A stretch of 58,000 nucleotides of DNA from Adiantum capillus-veneris (lineage: Eukaryota; Streptophyta; Polypodiopsida; Polypodiales; Pteridaceae), in assembly GCA_014529385.2 (NCBI GenBank), contig CM043959.1, positions 14,387,809 through 14,445,808 on the forward strand, in the 5' to 3' direction. Below are positions 44,351-57,000 of the stretch, one piece after another. Position numbers and translations under genes: made by a program. Positions within the stretch are counted from its first letter, which is position 1. Each line of letters begins with the position of its first letter. The notes beneath the pieces were generated by a model. It ran no database searches and had not been told where the DNA came from. It saw nothing but the letters and a program-made list of their open reading frames with translations.

Positions 44351-46333
44351 AATGTCTCCAATGATAGTACTACATTGATGGACATGAGTTGTCTCTAGAT
44401 TATGAACTATTTCACATAAAGTTGTTGATTTCTCCTACATCATGCTCACTCAAACACACCAAAATCAAGAACAAAGCTGTGTGACACCTCTTGATGATGT
44501 GTGTCATTGGTGAAGGTTTGTTGACCGCATTGTAGAATTTCATTATATCAAGATGTAGATCATGATGGCTGCTTTTATTGGATGGATGCAAAGGATGGCT
44601 CTCATGGATGCTATTATCTTGAGATAAATCTTTTCTATGTGAGACATCAAAACAAAAAAAATTCAAAGAGGAGACTCAAGGGACAAACTATCACTGATAA
44701 TGTTGTACAAGCCACTCACAATGGTACAATAAGAAGACTCTTTGACATCACGATGCATGTGCGGCATTAGTGCCCTCCTCCATTAATGTTGTACAAGCCA
44801 CTCACAATGGTGCAATAAGAATCTTTGACACCACAATGCATGTGCGGCATTAGTGCCCTCCTCCATCAATATATGATTGACATAATCTAACAAGGGATCA
44901 ACCATGAGCACATCGAACTCATCCTAGCTAATATGCTAGTACGAATCACAACTACTACAAAGATATCAAAGAGCTACTTCCATATCAAAAGACAAATTAG
45001 ATGAGGGAGAAAGGCATGTTGCTTATGTCACCCTCATTGATGAAATCTAAGTGGGGAGTTGCAATAGAGGGAGACCATGAAGAGGGCAGGAAGGTCTCCA
45101 TGAATACAATGCAAGGTGATCCCATAGCTTTAAGTACAAGAGGTTGTCAGTTGGAGAGATTTCAGTAGAATGTGTTGCATTTCAAACAGAAGTTAGCCTT
45201 GATTCTATCATGGGCCCTACAATTTGAGCTTTAAACAGATCTGAAGGGCATAAACTTTTGATTAGTGCAATTATGTCAGATACTATTGAAAACTTTTTGT
45301 ACCCTCTCAAAGAAATGTCAAGGTTTATCCACATGAATGCACATAGCTATACACAAATCCACATCCACATTCTGTCAAAAAAATTCAAAGATTTTCTATT
45401 GCCTCCACCAGCTCTAGTTCTGTAAAGCAAGTCAACAGGATGAAAAATGAGCCTTTAGGTGACCACTAAAGAGAATGAGTTCACTGGAGATATGAGAATC
45501 TAAGAAGCTGATGGCATGAGGGCCCTTTGATGTGAGGGATCACCCCATTTATGATGTTAACAATCTTGAATATTGTATTAAAATGAAGGTGCTGAAGGGG
45601 AGCTTGAAATTGAGCTCATTGCGGATGAACCAAAATTCTTAAGAGAACAAACAAGGTACTACATTGATGTGTCACTTGTGAAAATTGTATGAAAGTGGTA
45701 ATCAATTATCCTACTGGCTTGCACCTAACACTTCCTCTCACTAGCATAAAGCCAAACTATGGATACATTGGAGAGAAAATCAATCATTGAGATCAAATGC
45801 ACCAACAAGATGTAGATTGAGGGTGAAGTAAGACACGCTTACATTACTTCAAAAGAGCAGCAACTTGTATCAAGATTTTCATACAACCCTAAGATGGACA
45901 AGTTTATATTCTTATGATGTGTACCGCATAAAGCATAAATACTCACAACAATGCACATTTTGAATAGACAAGTATGAGTCCATCTCAACAAAACAGCAAG
46001 GTTTGTAATCTACATCCAAACCTTCATGTGTATGCATTTGCTTGGATAACACATAAAGACTAGGGGCCATTGATGATTTCCAAGCTACATGTACTACTGT
46101 CAACTAGCCTTAGGGATTCATTGAGGCTTATTATATAAGAACACATGTTTGTAAGAAAGGGGAGAATATGCAAAGGAGAGAAGGTACAATTTACAAAGAA
46201 TGGTTGTGTAAGTAAAAGCAAAAAGGACATGTAATACAGACAAATGACGTCCCCTTATTGTTACCAGTGAACCTTCTAGGGCCCTTGCAACTGCCATTCC
46301 CAAAGAAAAGCTTCCTTGCTCAGCTCTCTTCAT

Positions 46334-46336
<3 letters not shown>
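44351..46336. other. Gene-free stretch with one 86-bp tandem repeat
   Basis: No convincing coding frame, RNA gene or element end is seen. A diverged 86-bp unit starting AATGTTGTACAAGCC lies at 44,699 and again at 44,785. The rest is unique-looking and moderately AT-rich. Confidence 0.6.

Positions 46337-46338
<2 letters not shown>

Positions 46339-46420
<82 letters not shown>
46339..46420 (+). repeat. Compound microsatellite (CT)18(CA)23
   Basis: Thirty-six bases of CT followed directly by forty-six bases of CA, both uninterrupted. Confidence 0.95.
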
Positions 46421-46423
<3 letters not shown>

Positions 46424-46437
46424 TTATCTTGACAACA

Positions 46438-46548
46438 ATGCCTTGGCTTACCCTTGAGAAAATTCCTCCGTCTCTGGTAATTTGGCTGTTTCTATCTCTC
46501 TCTATCTCTCTATCCTTCTCTACATGGTGGACCAATCGGCGACACTGA
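46438..46548 (+). other. Possible short first exon after the CT/CA run
   Basis: ATG at 46,438 opens a 36-codon frame, MPWLTLEKIPPSLVIWLF and on. The only support is its place after a pyrimidine-rich run typical of plant 5' leaders and a donor-like CTG/GTAATT after PPSL. No product is recognised and no second exon is seen. Confidence 0.15.
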
Positions 46549-47689
46549 ATATGCTTCTCAGACACACTCTCTTTATCTCACCATATGCTGGTAACCTATA
46601 GGTTCCTTCACCCTTTCCCTCTCCTTATCTCTTTATTTCCCACACTAGTTTGTAGTTTTTATGTTTAACATCATTTTTCTCCAAAAATGTGTCGTATAGT
46701 GGCTCAATTATGAGCATAACAGGCTTTATAAGATGATTCTCCCATGCCAAGATGGAGTCCCTACACTAACTTGGCATGAACCGACCCTCCTTTGATGAGG
46801 GGATAGCGATCTTATCCGAGGACAGATTGCTTCACATTTTGGGGCTTGAATGCGGAGTATTATCTCCTTAACTAAGAAATTTTGAAAACACTTAATTAAC
46901 CCTACACATTATTTCTCTACAACATTTTTCAATGCCCTGCTGGCCTTTCTTTGCAATCCCATCTCTCCGCCTTCACGCATGATGGCTCTTGTTACATGAT
47001 GTACATCCTCCCCGTAAGTAATAGTTCTACTCGGTAGCCCCGTCATGATGTGTTACCACTTTGCCCATTATGATGTCAATAGGAGGTCATGATGTAGAAT
47101 ATAAACATGGTACCTATCATGGGATCGATACTAAGATACCACCTTGATGTCAACCTATTTGCATCAACAACACACACATGATTCATGGTGTAGTGACAAC
47201 CTACCCCCATCAAGGAAGGAAATGTGAGGAAGCAGCTTCTCAGTTTGCATTGGTTGGTTCTTGCAGCCTACAAAGGACCTCTTTCATACATACACCTTTG
47301 GGGATGGCAGGATGTTGGATTGTGCCATATGATGAAAATATGTGCGATGGAAGCCCTCATCAACCTTGGCTATGGATGGACATTTTAAGATTACCCACAT
47401 GTAGGTGCTCGTGCACCTACTTAGAATCTGGCCAATTTTGGTTCTGCAAGATATTTTAGGTGTACTTGAATTACATTACACTGAATTTTTACATTAGGTG
47501 ATCTATGGTTATTAAATCCTCCTGTAGAGGGTTCTTCATGAGATAGTATCTAACTTTTTGAAAACTTATTCAAAATTTAGAAGATATGTTTCCCAAACTG
47601 TATAGATATAAGTACAATATGATAGTAAAAATTGGTGACTATGACATGTGGGTAGATTACAGATGGCATGCAGCGTTTTTTTTGTATAT
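46549..47689. other. Stretch with no feature seen
   Basis: Both strands were scanned; there is no coding match, repeat or RNA gene that I can support. Confidence 0.5.
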
Positions 47690-48360
47690 CTGACATGGTT
47701 TTTTTCGGAAGCTTTATAAAATTGTGAAATAATATGACCATCTGTTAGTATATTTGTCAAATTTGGGGCCTATTTTGATTGTTGTAAGCCAGTTTATACC
47801 TATGGACAACTTGGCTCAAGGTAGGAATTCTGCATTGATACCTTCCACATAAAGTTCATCTCTTTACACTCTTAGATTCTTGAAATTGGTTCAACTTACC
47901 AACATGGTATTGGATGGGAGGTGTGATCACTACTAGAAATGGCAAGGAACTTTGAAAGTCTAACTGAATTAGTTGTTGTCCCCCTTTGCATGCGGGGTAC
48001 AAGATGAGTAGGGAAGTGAAGAATAATTGATCTCGTGGATGAACTTAATCAAGTGGGATTTGATTACAGTTTGTTTTGGAAACCATATCAATAAATCAAA
48101 CAAGATGCTACTCAAATATTCAAGGACTAATGTATCTAACTTTTTTCTAAAACATTAAATAATTGTGTATTATCACCAATTGTTAGTATAATTGTCATAA
48201 TTTGAACTTTTTTGGATTGATTGTGAACCGGTTTATACCTGTAAGCAGTTTGGCTTGATATAGAAAGTTTGCATTAGTACCTTACATAAAGAGTTTAACT
48301 TTGTGTACTCTAGGAATCTAGAATTTGTTTGACTTACTAGTAAGGTATAGGTCTTACTCT
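47690..48360 (+). repeat. Diverged tandem duplication, ~439-bp offset
   Basis: 'tgttagtata...ttgtca' and 'gtttatacct' (47,792 and 48,231), then 'ttgcattgataccttccacataaag' against 'ttgcattagtaccttacataaag', line up at a constant offset of about 439 bp over roughly 200 bases. Confidence 0.6.
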
Positions 48361-50523
48361 ATATCAAATAAACTTGCTTATGGACATCACGGTTCAGATA
48401 TGTATGGTTACACTCTCTACATAAGGTTTTTTTAAACCTACTCTACTTTCCCACCAAAAGCTTTCCAACCTTTTGTAGATTTGCTTGACTAATTCTTTAA
48501 GTCAATGGCTTTTAAATCAAAAGAGCTTTTACTTAGATTTCTTACATGGTGATTGGGTCATTTTTCTCATATATCATGCATGGTGAATGAAGTTAAATAA
48601 GTTAAAAAATAATGTAGACTTCTTATGAGTACATGACTATTTAAAGTTCTCAATTTTGTTTGAAAGCCTTAATCCTCATGTGAGGATCTCCAAAGAGATG
48701 GCAATTACAACAATTTTTGATATTTTCTCCGTAATACAAACAAGATGTTGTCCTATATATTTTTTGAGAATTAAAGGCAATTCTTCATCAAAATTCCAAA
48801 CATTCTCATTACTTTGTGCACCATTAATCTGATTTTCCTTCACATTGTCCCCAATTGAGGATTACTCGATCTCACACTTTTAATTTGGAAATTTTTATGC
48901 ATTGAAGTTGATTTCCATCCATCAATTGTATAATGCACATACTTCATATGGATGAACAAACTTTGTTGACCCAATTCGAGTCCGATTTAATAGCATGCTC
49001 ATCTCCGATTGCTCAAATATTGGACTTGGTTTAAATTTGCATGGCTACACGAGTGAATTTTGAATACAATTACGCACAAATGAATGCCATCATCGCCAAG
49101 TTCATCATATCAATACATTAAAAATTTTCACAATTGGACATTAGTTGAGTAATTTATCTCACATTTGACCCAATTTGTGATACCCATATCAACTATTTGG
49201 CCGAATCAATCATCATAATTGGTAAAAAATAACCGAAGTGCCAAAACCAACCCAAAACCCGACCACCAATCCTTCAATCAAACAAAGAGCAGCTTTATTG
49301 GAAAGACTGTTGTATCGTCGCTCTACAATTGCATTGGGAACTTATGACCAAAACAACTACAATGCTTCACCCAAAGACACTTCATAGTCGTCCGGGAGGA
49401 CTCAGACTCGGAGGGGGGGAGGTATACAGGAGCTACAAAGCAGCTACAAGCGGAAAAAACAAAGAAAAACAAAAATTATATTACAAGGGCAGTGTCTTAC
49501 ATGATTTTGCAATTACAAGCACCGGATTGCACATGCCATTGAGTAAGCACACACACCCAAATGTAGGCCAAAATTTTATGAAAAAATTACATCAATTCCA
49601 CATAAGAATGCACAAATTTCAAACTCAATCAAGCATAAATGAATGTACGCATGCTTAATTTCTCAAAAATTAACACTATTTCGACCCAATCAAGCAATGC
49701 ACACACTCAAAAATTAAGCACAAAAGTTCAAATTTGGCTCAATTGCCAATGCATTTAGGCTTACACCTAATGATTGCACACACTTTTCATGAAAATTTCA
49801 TAATCAAAAACCATTTAGGTGTCCCAATTGACCATCAATCAGTGAAAATCAAGTGGTCATGGATGGGTACACACACTCAATTTTTGCCCAATTTTTTGAC
49901 AATTAGGTTTATCCAATGTTTGAATTATCCTCACATACTCATCATTTACATGATTGCATACTCATGTATCATCAATTCCATCACTTTATATGCATGCACA
50001 CACTAAAAATTAGGTGCACACATACTTGAAATTTTTGATTGTTTTTTTCCTCTTTGGTGCATGCACACATACAATGAGTTTTATGCACACACATGAATTC
50101 TTGATGAGAATTAAGTATTATTTGGATACACACAAAGTTCATTAGTCACAATTAGGTAAAGTGGGAAAATCCCAATTCCTAGGTGTATCAAATTAGGTGC
50201 AAAGTGTAGGTCAATTTGTGTTACACACTTAATTTTAAAAAATAATTAGCAAATACCATATTAGGTAAAGTGGGAAAATCCCAATTCCTAGGTTGGACAA
50301 CTTTCAATATATCATGTATAAAATATAGACATTTTGTCAAAAATTTGAGTTTTCTTAAGGTCTCATTCCAATTTATGCACATACAATACACAATGAAAAC
50401 AACTAAAATATCATGGTTTCAATCAATTGGATTATTAGGAGAGGAGTATATTGCATCCATTATCGTTGTCTATGTTCTAATGTCCTACCTACAACTTATC
50501 TCAACATGGAGAGCTTGGTTTCT
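48361..50523. other. AT-rich stretch with one duplicated 30-mer
   Basis: No gene is seen. An identical phrase, AGGTAAAGTGGGAAAATCCC plus ten more bases, lies at about 50,154 and 50,262. 'cacacactca' phrases recur between 49,540 and 50,030. Confidence 0.5.
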
Positions 50524-52152
50524 AGGTCCACCACTTGTCCAAGTTAATGTAAAAGTGACTCAAGGTTCACAACTTGTGAAAGCAAGGATCCATTGAGGAA
50601 TACAATCCACTTGGCTATTTTTCCTTAATTTATTGCATGTGACATTTAAGCAAGGTCCACTTCTAATCTATAACTTCTTAATTTGAGGCATGGGGCATAC
50701 ATAAAATATGTAGCATATGCTCTATTGCCTTATAGGAAGGTTGGTTTCAAGGTGCACTTATCCATGCTAGCCTATCTTGGAGAAATGATGGAGCTTGCTT
50801 CTCTCCTTGTTTCAATGGAGACTAGCTTGGACAAGTGGTGGACCTTTGCTTCTCTCTATGTTTCAATAGAGTTAGCTTGGACAAGTGGTGATCTTGGAAC
50901 AAAACCCCCATGTAAAACATATCATGGGTATTCCAAGTGATTAGAAAGATTACCATTTAAGATATAACCTTATAGGTTGGACAACTAGATCTTGGCTTGG
51001 AGAAATGGTGGACCTTTGATTCTCTCCATGTTTCAATGGAGTCTATCTTGGAGAAATGGTGGAGCTTGCTTCTGTCCATGTTTCAATGGAGCCTAGCTTG
51101 AACAGTTGGTGGACCTTTGCTTCTCTCTATGTTTCAATAGAGTTAGCTTAGACACGTGGTGGATCTTCAAAATAAACCAACTACTATCAATGTTGCCTAG
51201 CTTGGACAAGTGGTGGAGTGTTTCTCTACTCCATGTTTCAATGGATCTTAGCTTGGACAAGTGTTGGACCTTAAAACAAAAACCCCATGTACAACATAGA
51301 ATGGATTTTCTAGATTTCAATGGAGTCTAGCTTTAACAAATGGTGGAGCTTGTCTTCATCCATGTTTCAATGAAACTAGCTTGGACAAGTGGTGGACCTT
51401 GTAACAAACCCTCCCATGTACAACATATCATTGGTTTTCTAAGTGATGGGAAGGAATACCATTCAAGATATAAACTTATAGCTTGGATAAGTAGTTGACT
51501 TTAAAACCAAATTCATCATAATACAATGAAATACAGGTCAGCCAATTCCTAAATCTTGAGACCAAACCTCCCATGCTATTAGAGATAATATATTGGATAA
51601 GTGGTGGACCTTCTATTATTTTCCCATGCCTAGTTTAGACAACCGGTACACTTCGCAGCTATAAAGGTTGGACGAGTTGTGGAGCCTTGTTTCTATCCAT
51701 GTTTTAATGGATCCTAGCTTGGACAAGTGGTGGACCTTGGAAAAAAGCTTCCATGTACAACATATATGAGGTTTTCCATGTTTTAATGGAGCCTATCTTG
51801 GACAAATGGTGAAGCTTTCTTCTCTCCATGTTGATTTTGGAACTACCTTAGACAAGTGGTGGAGCTTTTCTTTTCTACTCTTCATAATACAATGAAGTAT
51901 ATGTTGGTTACATGGTGAATCTTAAGGCCAAACCTCCCATTTTACTAGAGATGATAGGTTGGACAAGTGGATCAACCTTCTATCATTTCTCCATGACTAT
52001 ATTGGACAATTAGTAGACATAACATCTCTCTATGTTGTCTAGAGATGAGCTTGGACAAGTGATGGACCCTGCTTCTCTCTCCCCTTGGTTTACTAGTTTG
52101 AAGACTCAGTATATATACTTTCTTAGATCTAACTTGAACAAGTGGTGGACCT
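50524..52152. repeat. Repeat block 1 ('GGACAAGTGGTGGACC' family)
   Basis: The short motif recurs many times in plus orientation, separated by hairpin phrases such as CTCTATGTTTCAATAGAG (50,854 and 51,125). The left edge (50,524-50,545) carries the motif in reverse, AGGTCCACCACTTGTCC, and the right edge (52,131-52,152) carries it forward, so the block is bounded by an imperfect inverted repeat. Its last ~420 bp (51,709-52,130) match 57,585-57,996. Confidence 0.85.
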
Positions 52153-52240
52153 TGCATCCACAATCTTAATTCAGTATAAAAAAGTATATGAAAAAATAAC
52201 ATAGGAATCTTGGTTTGAAGGTCAAGCAATTAGGTTTCAA

Positions 52241-52359
52241 ATGCACATAATAATATATTTTCCACCCATATTAAAAGAAAGTTAAATATGCACATAATAA
52301 TATATTTTCCAAATGCACATAATAATATATTTTCCACCCATATTAAAAGAAAGTTAAAT
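52241..52359 (+). repeat. 72-bp AT-rich repeat
   Basis: A 47-base unit starting ATGCACATAATAATATATTT lies at 52,241 and 52,313, with a 25-base partial copy between. Confidence 0.85.
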
Positions 52360-52776
52360 ATGTTATTACCAAATCGACAAAGGTAACGTCCAAGAATTAT
52401 ATCTTTCCATCTTGTCAGATCTAAATCTTCATCAAGGCGACATGCATGTATACATCAACTTTCAAGCCATTCAAGAATACATGCACTTAGATTCCATAGT
52501 TTTGTTTTCAAAGTCTTTTAGGTTCTAAAACTCTTTCACATAAAGTATGTAATGACAAAATTCTTGAAGCAAACATTTGTGCCCAAGAAAAAGATCCCTC
52601 TCACATATTTAAAGTCCATGAATTCTCTGATCCACACTTACAAGTTTTATTTTGACATCAAACATCAATTCTTTCATAGTTCCAAATAAATGCAACCTCG
52701 ATATGAATTGACAAAAAATGAATTTCTTTTACTATATGACCCAACATAGGCCCCAATCAAATAAAAAATGAGTCCC
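52360..52776. other. Stretch with no feature seen
   Basis: AT-rich sequence between the repeats and the phosphatase 3' side; no coding match. Confidence 0.5.
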
Positions 52777-52778
52777 CA

Positions 52779-52874
52779 AAAATTTGGGTGCACTCTAGCA
52801 ATACATCAGAGTCCCCTTACAATAGGATGCACTCCAATAGTACATTGAAGTCCCCTTAGAGTAGGGTGCACTCC
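52779..52874 (+). repeat. 39-bp tandem repeat, 2.5 copies
   Basis: Units begin GGGTGCACTC, GGATGCACTC and GGGTGCACTC, with 'AGTCCCCTTA' inside each full unit; two full copies and one partial, about 39 bp apart. Confidence 0.8.
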
Positions 52875-52987
52875 ATTCAAGTGTTCATAAAATTGACACA
52901 CCTTTTATATATAAAAAAAAAGACTATATCAAATTATACAAATGTTGAAAGATACACACTAGAATAAAAAAAGCATCTTATAGCCAT

Positions 52988-52993
52988 ATTTAT
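52988..52993 (-). terminator. Candidate polyadenylation signal
   Basis: On the minus strand AATAAA follows the TGA of the phosphatase frame almost directly, followed by a T-rich stretch. Very close to the stop, so only a candidate. Confidence 0.3.
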
Positions 52994-53769
52994 TCAATGC
53001 TTTCGTGTTGACAAGTACACACCAAGGACATAATTTGTCTCAGAATCACTATACTGATTTACAATTGTGTTATATGTATAGACTCTCTTATCTCTTGCAT
53101 ACAACCATCCTACCAACCATGGAATTATGGTTCTCTGCAAGAAGTTTTGAAGTTGCTCGGAAGTTTGCCTCCACATCTTTGGAAATATAAGATATGTCCC
53201 TGGCATGTTCCACATCACCCTATATGGAGTGTCATCAAAAATTAAGGTATTGTTTGCATCCAAATCCTCAAATATCTTCCAAATATCACTCAGATTTTTG
53301 TGATAAACCCTTGTAAATCCTAACATGATATTTGGATTTTGGCAATTTTTGTTACTCATAAACACCTTGAACTTGGTATACTGCTCAGGAAAACACTTTT
53401 GTGTGATGCGTTGTACCCTTGTTAAGTTATAGCAACTCCATATCCATAGCTCAAAGTATTCAGCACAAAAATCCAAAAAACTTTGTGCGTCTGGTCGCAC
53501 CACATGATAAACTTCATCTTTGTCCTCCACAAGTCGCATGTGTTGAGCCCAAGATGGCATAGAATCTCCATGTTTCATTTCAACTGTCTTGAGAAGTAAC
53601 CCCTCTAGATCCAAGATAAGTACTCTTTTGATGTCCTTGAAAGCAAGTGGTAGGTGATAAGGAGGTGATTCATTCCTTGGACAAGGTCTTGGAGGAGGTT
53701 GGATGGGTAATTCAATAGTTTTCTTCAATTTATGCCAGCATATAGCCAATCCATTTTTCTGTAATGGTT
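52994..53769 (-). CDS. FCP1/NIF-like phosphatase domain, probable last exon (partial gene)
   Basis: One open frame, about 257 codons, runs from an acceptor-like TTTCAG (ending at 53,770 on this strand) to TGA at 52,994. No in-frame ATG lies near the start, so it is read as a terminal exon. The HAD/FCP1 domain: VLILDLEGLLLKT (nucleophile motif), YHVVRPDAQSFLDFC, LWIWSCYN, and LIFDDTPYRVMWN. The classic D-x-D-x-T reads D-L-E-G-L: the first Asp is kept, the second is Glu and Thr is lost. That resembles the plant-specific FCP1-like group with an N in the second position (DLNGLL). Catalysis is doubtful. AATAAA overlaps the stop region. No upstream exon is visible before the repeat block starts at 54,063. 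Confidence 0.7.
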
Positions 53770-54062
53770 CTGAAATTAAAGAACAAGAACACTTAATGCA
53801 AACACAACAATAGACATGATTTTTACATTGTCTACCCTAAGGTTTTATTAGATACCAAAATCCATCTATGATCTACTCATTAATAGAAAGAAAGTCAAAT
53901 TAAAATCCTGACTCTTTTTTATGCTACACTCTCTCTTAGTCTCAATACCATGGAGTTCAACTAGATTTAAGTCAACTAATAACTATTACTTGTTGTTAAA
54001 GGTATGCTTGAAGTGTATAAGGCTTAACCAATGCTCTAGTGTAGAATGGGTATTTAGGTCTC
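53770..54062. other. Stretch upstream of the phosphatase exon, no exon seen
   Basis: Includes an intron-like T-rich tract before the acceptor on the minus strand. No earlier coding exon is recognised. Confidence 0.5.
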
Positions 54063-57000
54063 AAGGTCTACCACTTATCCAAGCAAAGATCCATTTAGAT
54101 ATGGAAACCCAATTTTTCTTAATATAATGATATAGAGTGGACAAGTGGTGAATCCTGAGACCAAGCCACTCATGCTACTAGGGATAATAGGTTGGACAAG
54201 TGGTGGACCTTGAATGTAAACCCCCCATGTACAAAGTATCAGGGGTTTTGGGTATTTCAATGGACTCTAGCATCTTGGAAACATGGTGGAGCTTACTTCT
54301 CTCCATGTTTCAATGGAGTCTATCTTGGATAAATGGTGGAGCATCATTCTCTCCATGTTTCAATGGAGCCTACCTTGGACAAGTGGTGCATGTTTGTTTC
54401 TCTCTATGTTTGAACAGATCTAGCTTGGACAAGTGGTGGACCTTGGAACAAAATCCCCATGTAAAACATATCATGGACATTACAAGTGGTGAGAAAAAAT
54501 ACCATTCAATATATAACCTTATAGGTTGGAAAAGTGGTGGACCTTAACACCCAATTATTATTAATATAATGACATAGAGTGGACAAGTGGTGAATCTTGC
54601 GACCAAACCTACTAGGAAAAGTACGTTGGACAAGTGGTGGACCTTGAATGCAAACCCCCCATGTACAAAATGTTACTCATGCTACTAGGAATAATTTGGT
54701 ATTAAGGTCCATGTTTCAATGGAGCCTAGCTTGGAAAAGTGGTGGACCTTTGTTTCTCTCTATGTTTCAATAGAATTTTCTTGGACAAGTGGTGAACCTT
54801 GGAACAAAACCCCCATGTAAAGCATGTCATGGGCATTACAAGTGGTGAGAAAAACTACCATTCAAGGTATAACCTTATAGGCTGGACAAGTGGTGGACCT
54901 TAGCACCCAATTCCTCTTATTATAATGACATATAGTGGAAAAGTGGTGAATTGTGAGACCAAACCTACTAGGGATAATAGGTTGGAGAAATGGTTGACCT
55001 TGAATGTAAATCACCCATGTACAAAATATCATGGGTTTTGCGTATTTCAATGGAGCCTAGCATCTTGGAGACATGGTGGAACTTACTTCTCTCCATGTTT
55101 TAATGGAGCCTATCTAGGAGAAATGGTGGAGGTTCCTTCTCTCCATGTTTCAATGGAGCCTAGCTTGGACAAGTCGTGGACCTTTGTTTCTCTCTATGTT
55201 TGAATATGGTTAGCTTGGACAAGTGGTGGATCTTGGAATGAAACTCCCATGTAAAACATATCATGGGCATTTCAAGTGGCGAGAAAGGATACCATTTAAG
55301 ATATAACCTTATAGGTTGGACAAGTGGTGGACTTTAACACAATATAATGACATAGAGTGTACAAGTGGTGAATCTTGAAACCAAACCACTCATGCTACTA
55401 GGGATAATAGGTTAAACAAGTGGTGGGCCTTGAAATAAAACCCCCTAGAGTGTTTCAATGGATCCTAGCTTGGAAACATGGTAAAGCTTGCTTCTCTCCA
55501 TGTTTCAATGCAGCCTATCTTGGATAAATGGTGCAGCATCATTCTCTCCATGTTTCAATGGAGCCTAGATTGGACAAGTGGTGGACCTTTGTTTCTCTCT
55601 ATGTTTAAATAGAGTTATCTTGGAAAAGTGGTGGACCTTGGAACAAAAACCCCATGTAAAACATATCATGGGCATTACAAGTGGTGAGAAAAAATACCAT
55701 TCAATATATAACCTTATAGGTTGGACAAGTGGTGGACCTTAACACCCAATTATTCTTAATATAATGACATAGAGTGGATAAGTGGTGAAATTGGGACCAA
55801 ACCTACTAGGGAAATAGGTTGGACAAGTGGTGGACCTTGAATGTAAACGCCCCATGTACAAAATATCACTCATGCTACTAGAAATAATTTGGTATTAAGG
55901 TCCATGTTTCAATGCAGCCTAGCTTGGAAAAGTGGTGGACCTTTGTTTCTCTCTATGTTTCAATAGATTTATCTTGGATAAGTGGTGTACCTTGGAACAA
56001 AACCCCCATGTAAATCATGTCATGGGCATTACAAGTGGTGAGAAAAAATACCATTCAAGCTATAACATTATAGGTTGGACAAGTGGTGGACCTTAACACC
56101 TAATTCCTCTTAATATAATGACATAGAGTGGACAAGTGGTGAATCATGAGACCAAACCTACTAGGGATAATAGGTTGGACAAGTGGTGAACCTTGAATGT
56201 AAACCCCCCATGTACAAAAAATTATGGGTATTGGGTATTTCAATGGAGCCTAGCAACTTGGAGACATGGTGGAGCTTATTTCTCTCCATGTTTCAATGGA
56301 GCCTATCTAGGAGAAACAGTGGAGGTTCCTTCTCTCCATGTTTCAATGAGCCTAGCTTGGACAAGTGGTGGACCTTTCTTTCTCTATATGTTTTAATAGA
56401 GTTAGCTTGGACAAGTGGTGGACCTTGGAATGAAACCCCCATGTAAAACATATCATGGGCATTTCAAGTGGTGAGAAAGGATACTATTTAAAATATAACC
56501 TTATAGGCTGGACAAGTGGTGGACTTTAACACATATTTTTCTTAATATAATGACATAGAGTGTACAAGTGGTGAATCTTGAGACCAAACCACTCTTGCTA
56601 CTAGGGATTATAGGTTGGACAAGTGGTGGACCTTGAATGTAAACCCCTCATGTACAAAATTATGGGTTTAGGGTATTTCAATGGAGCCTAGCTTGGAGAC
56701 ATGGTGGAGATTGCTTCTCTCAATGTTTCAATGGAACCTATCTTGGAGAAATGGTGGATCATCCTTCTCTCCATGTTTCAATGGAGCCTATCTTGGACAA
56801 GTGGTGGATGGAGTTAGCTTGGACAAGTGGTGGGTCTTGGAACAAAACCCCTTTGTAAAACATAGCATGGACATTACAAGTGATGAGGAAAAATATCATT
56901 CAAGATATAACCTTATAGGTTGGAAAAGTGGTGATGGACCTTGATAAGTGGTGAAGGATACCATTTAAGATATACCCTTATAGGTTGGACTAGTGGTGGA

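Noticed and set aside
44351-46336. The rest of gypsy H (RT and integrase)
   Set aside because: No RT, RNase H or integrase motif could be read on either strand after 44,350.
46118-46548. Open frames coding runs of CV, SL or HT
   Set aside because: They are translations of the (CT)n(CA)n microsatellite and have no protein support.
46700-46870. Possible tRNA or small RNA gene
   Set aside because: No cloverleaf with A and B boxes could be drawn; the short inverted pieces are not consistent with a tRNA.
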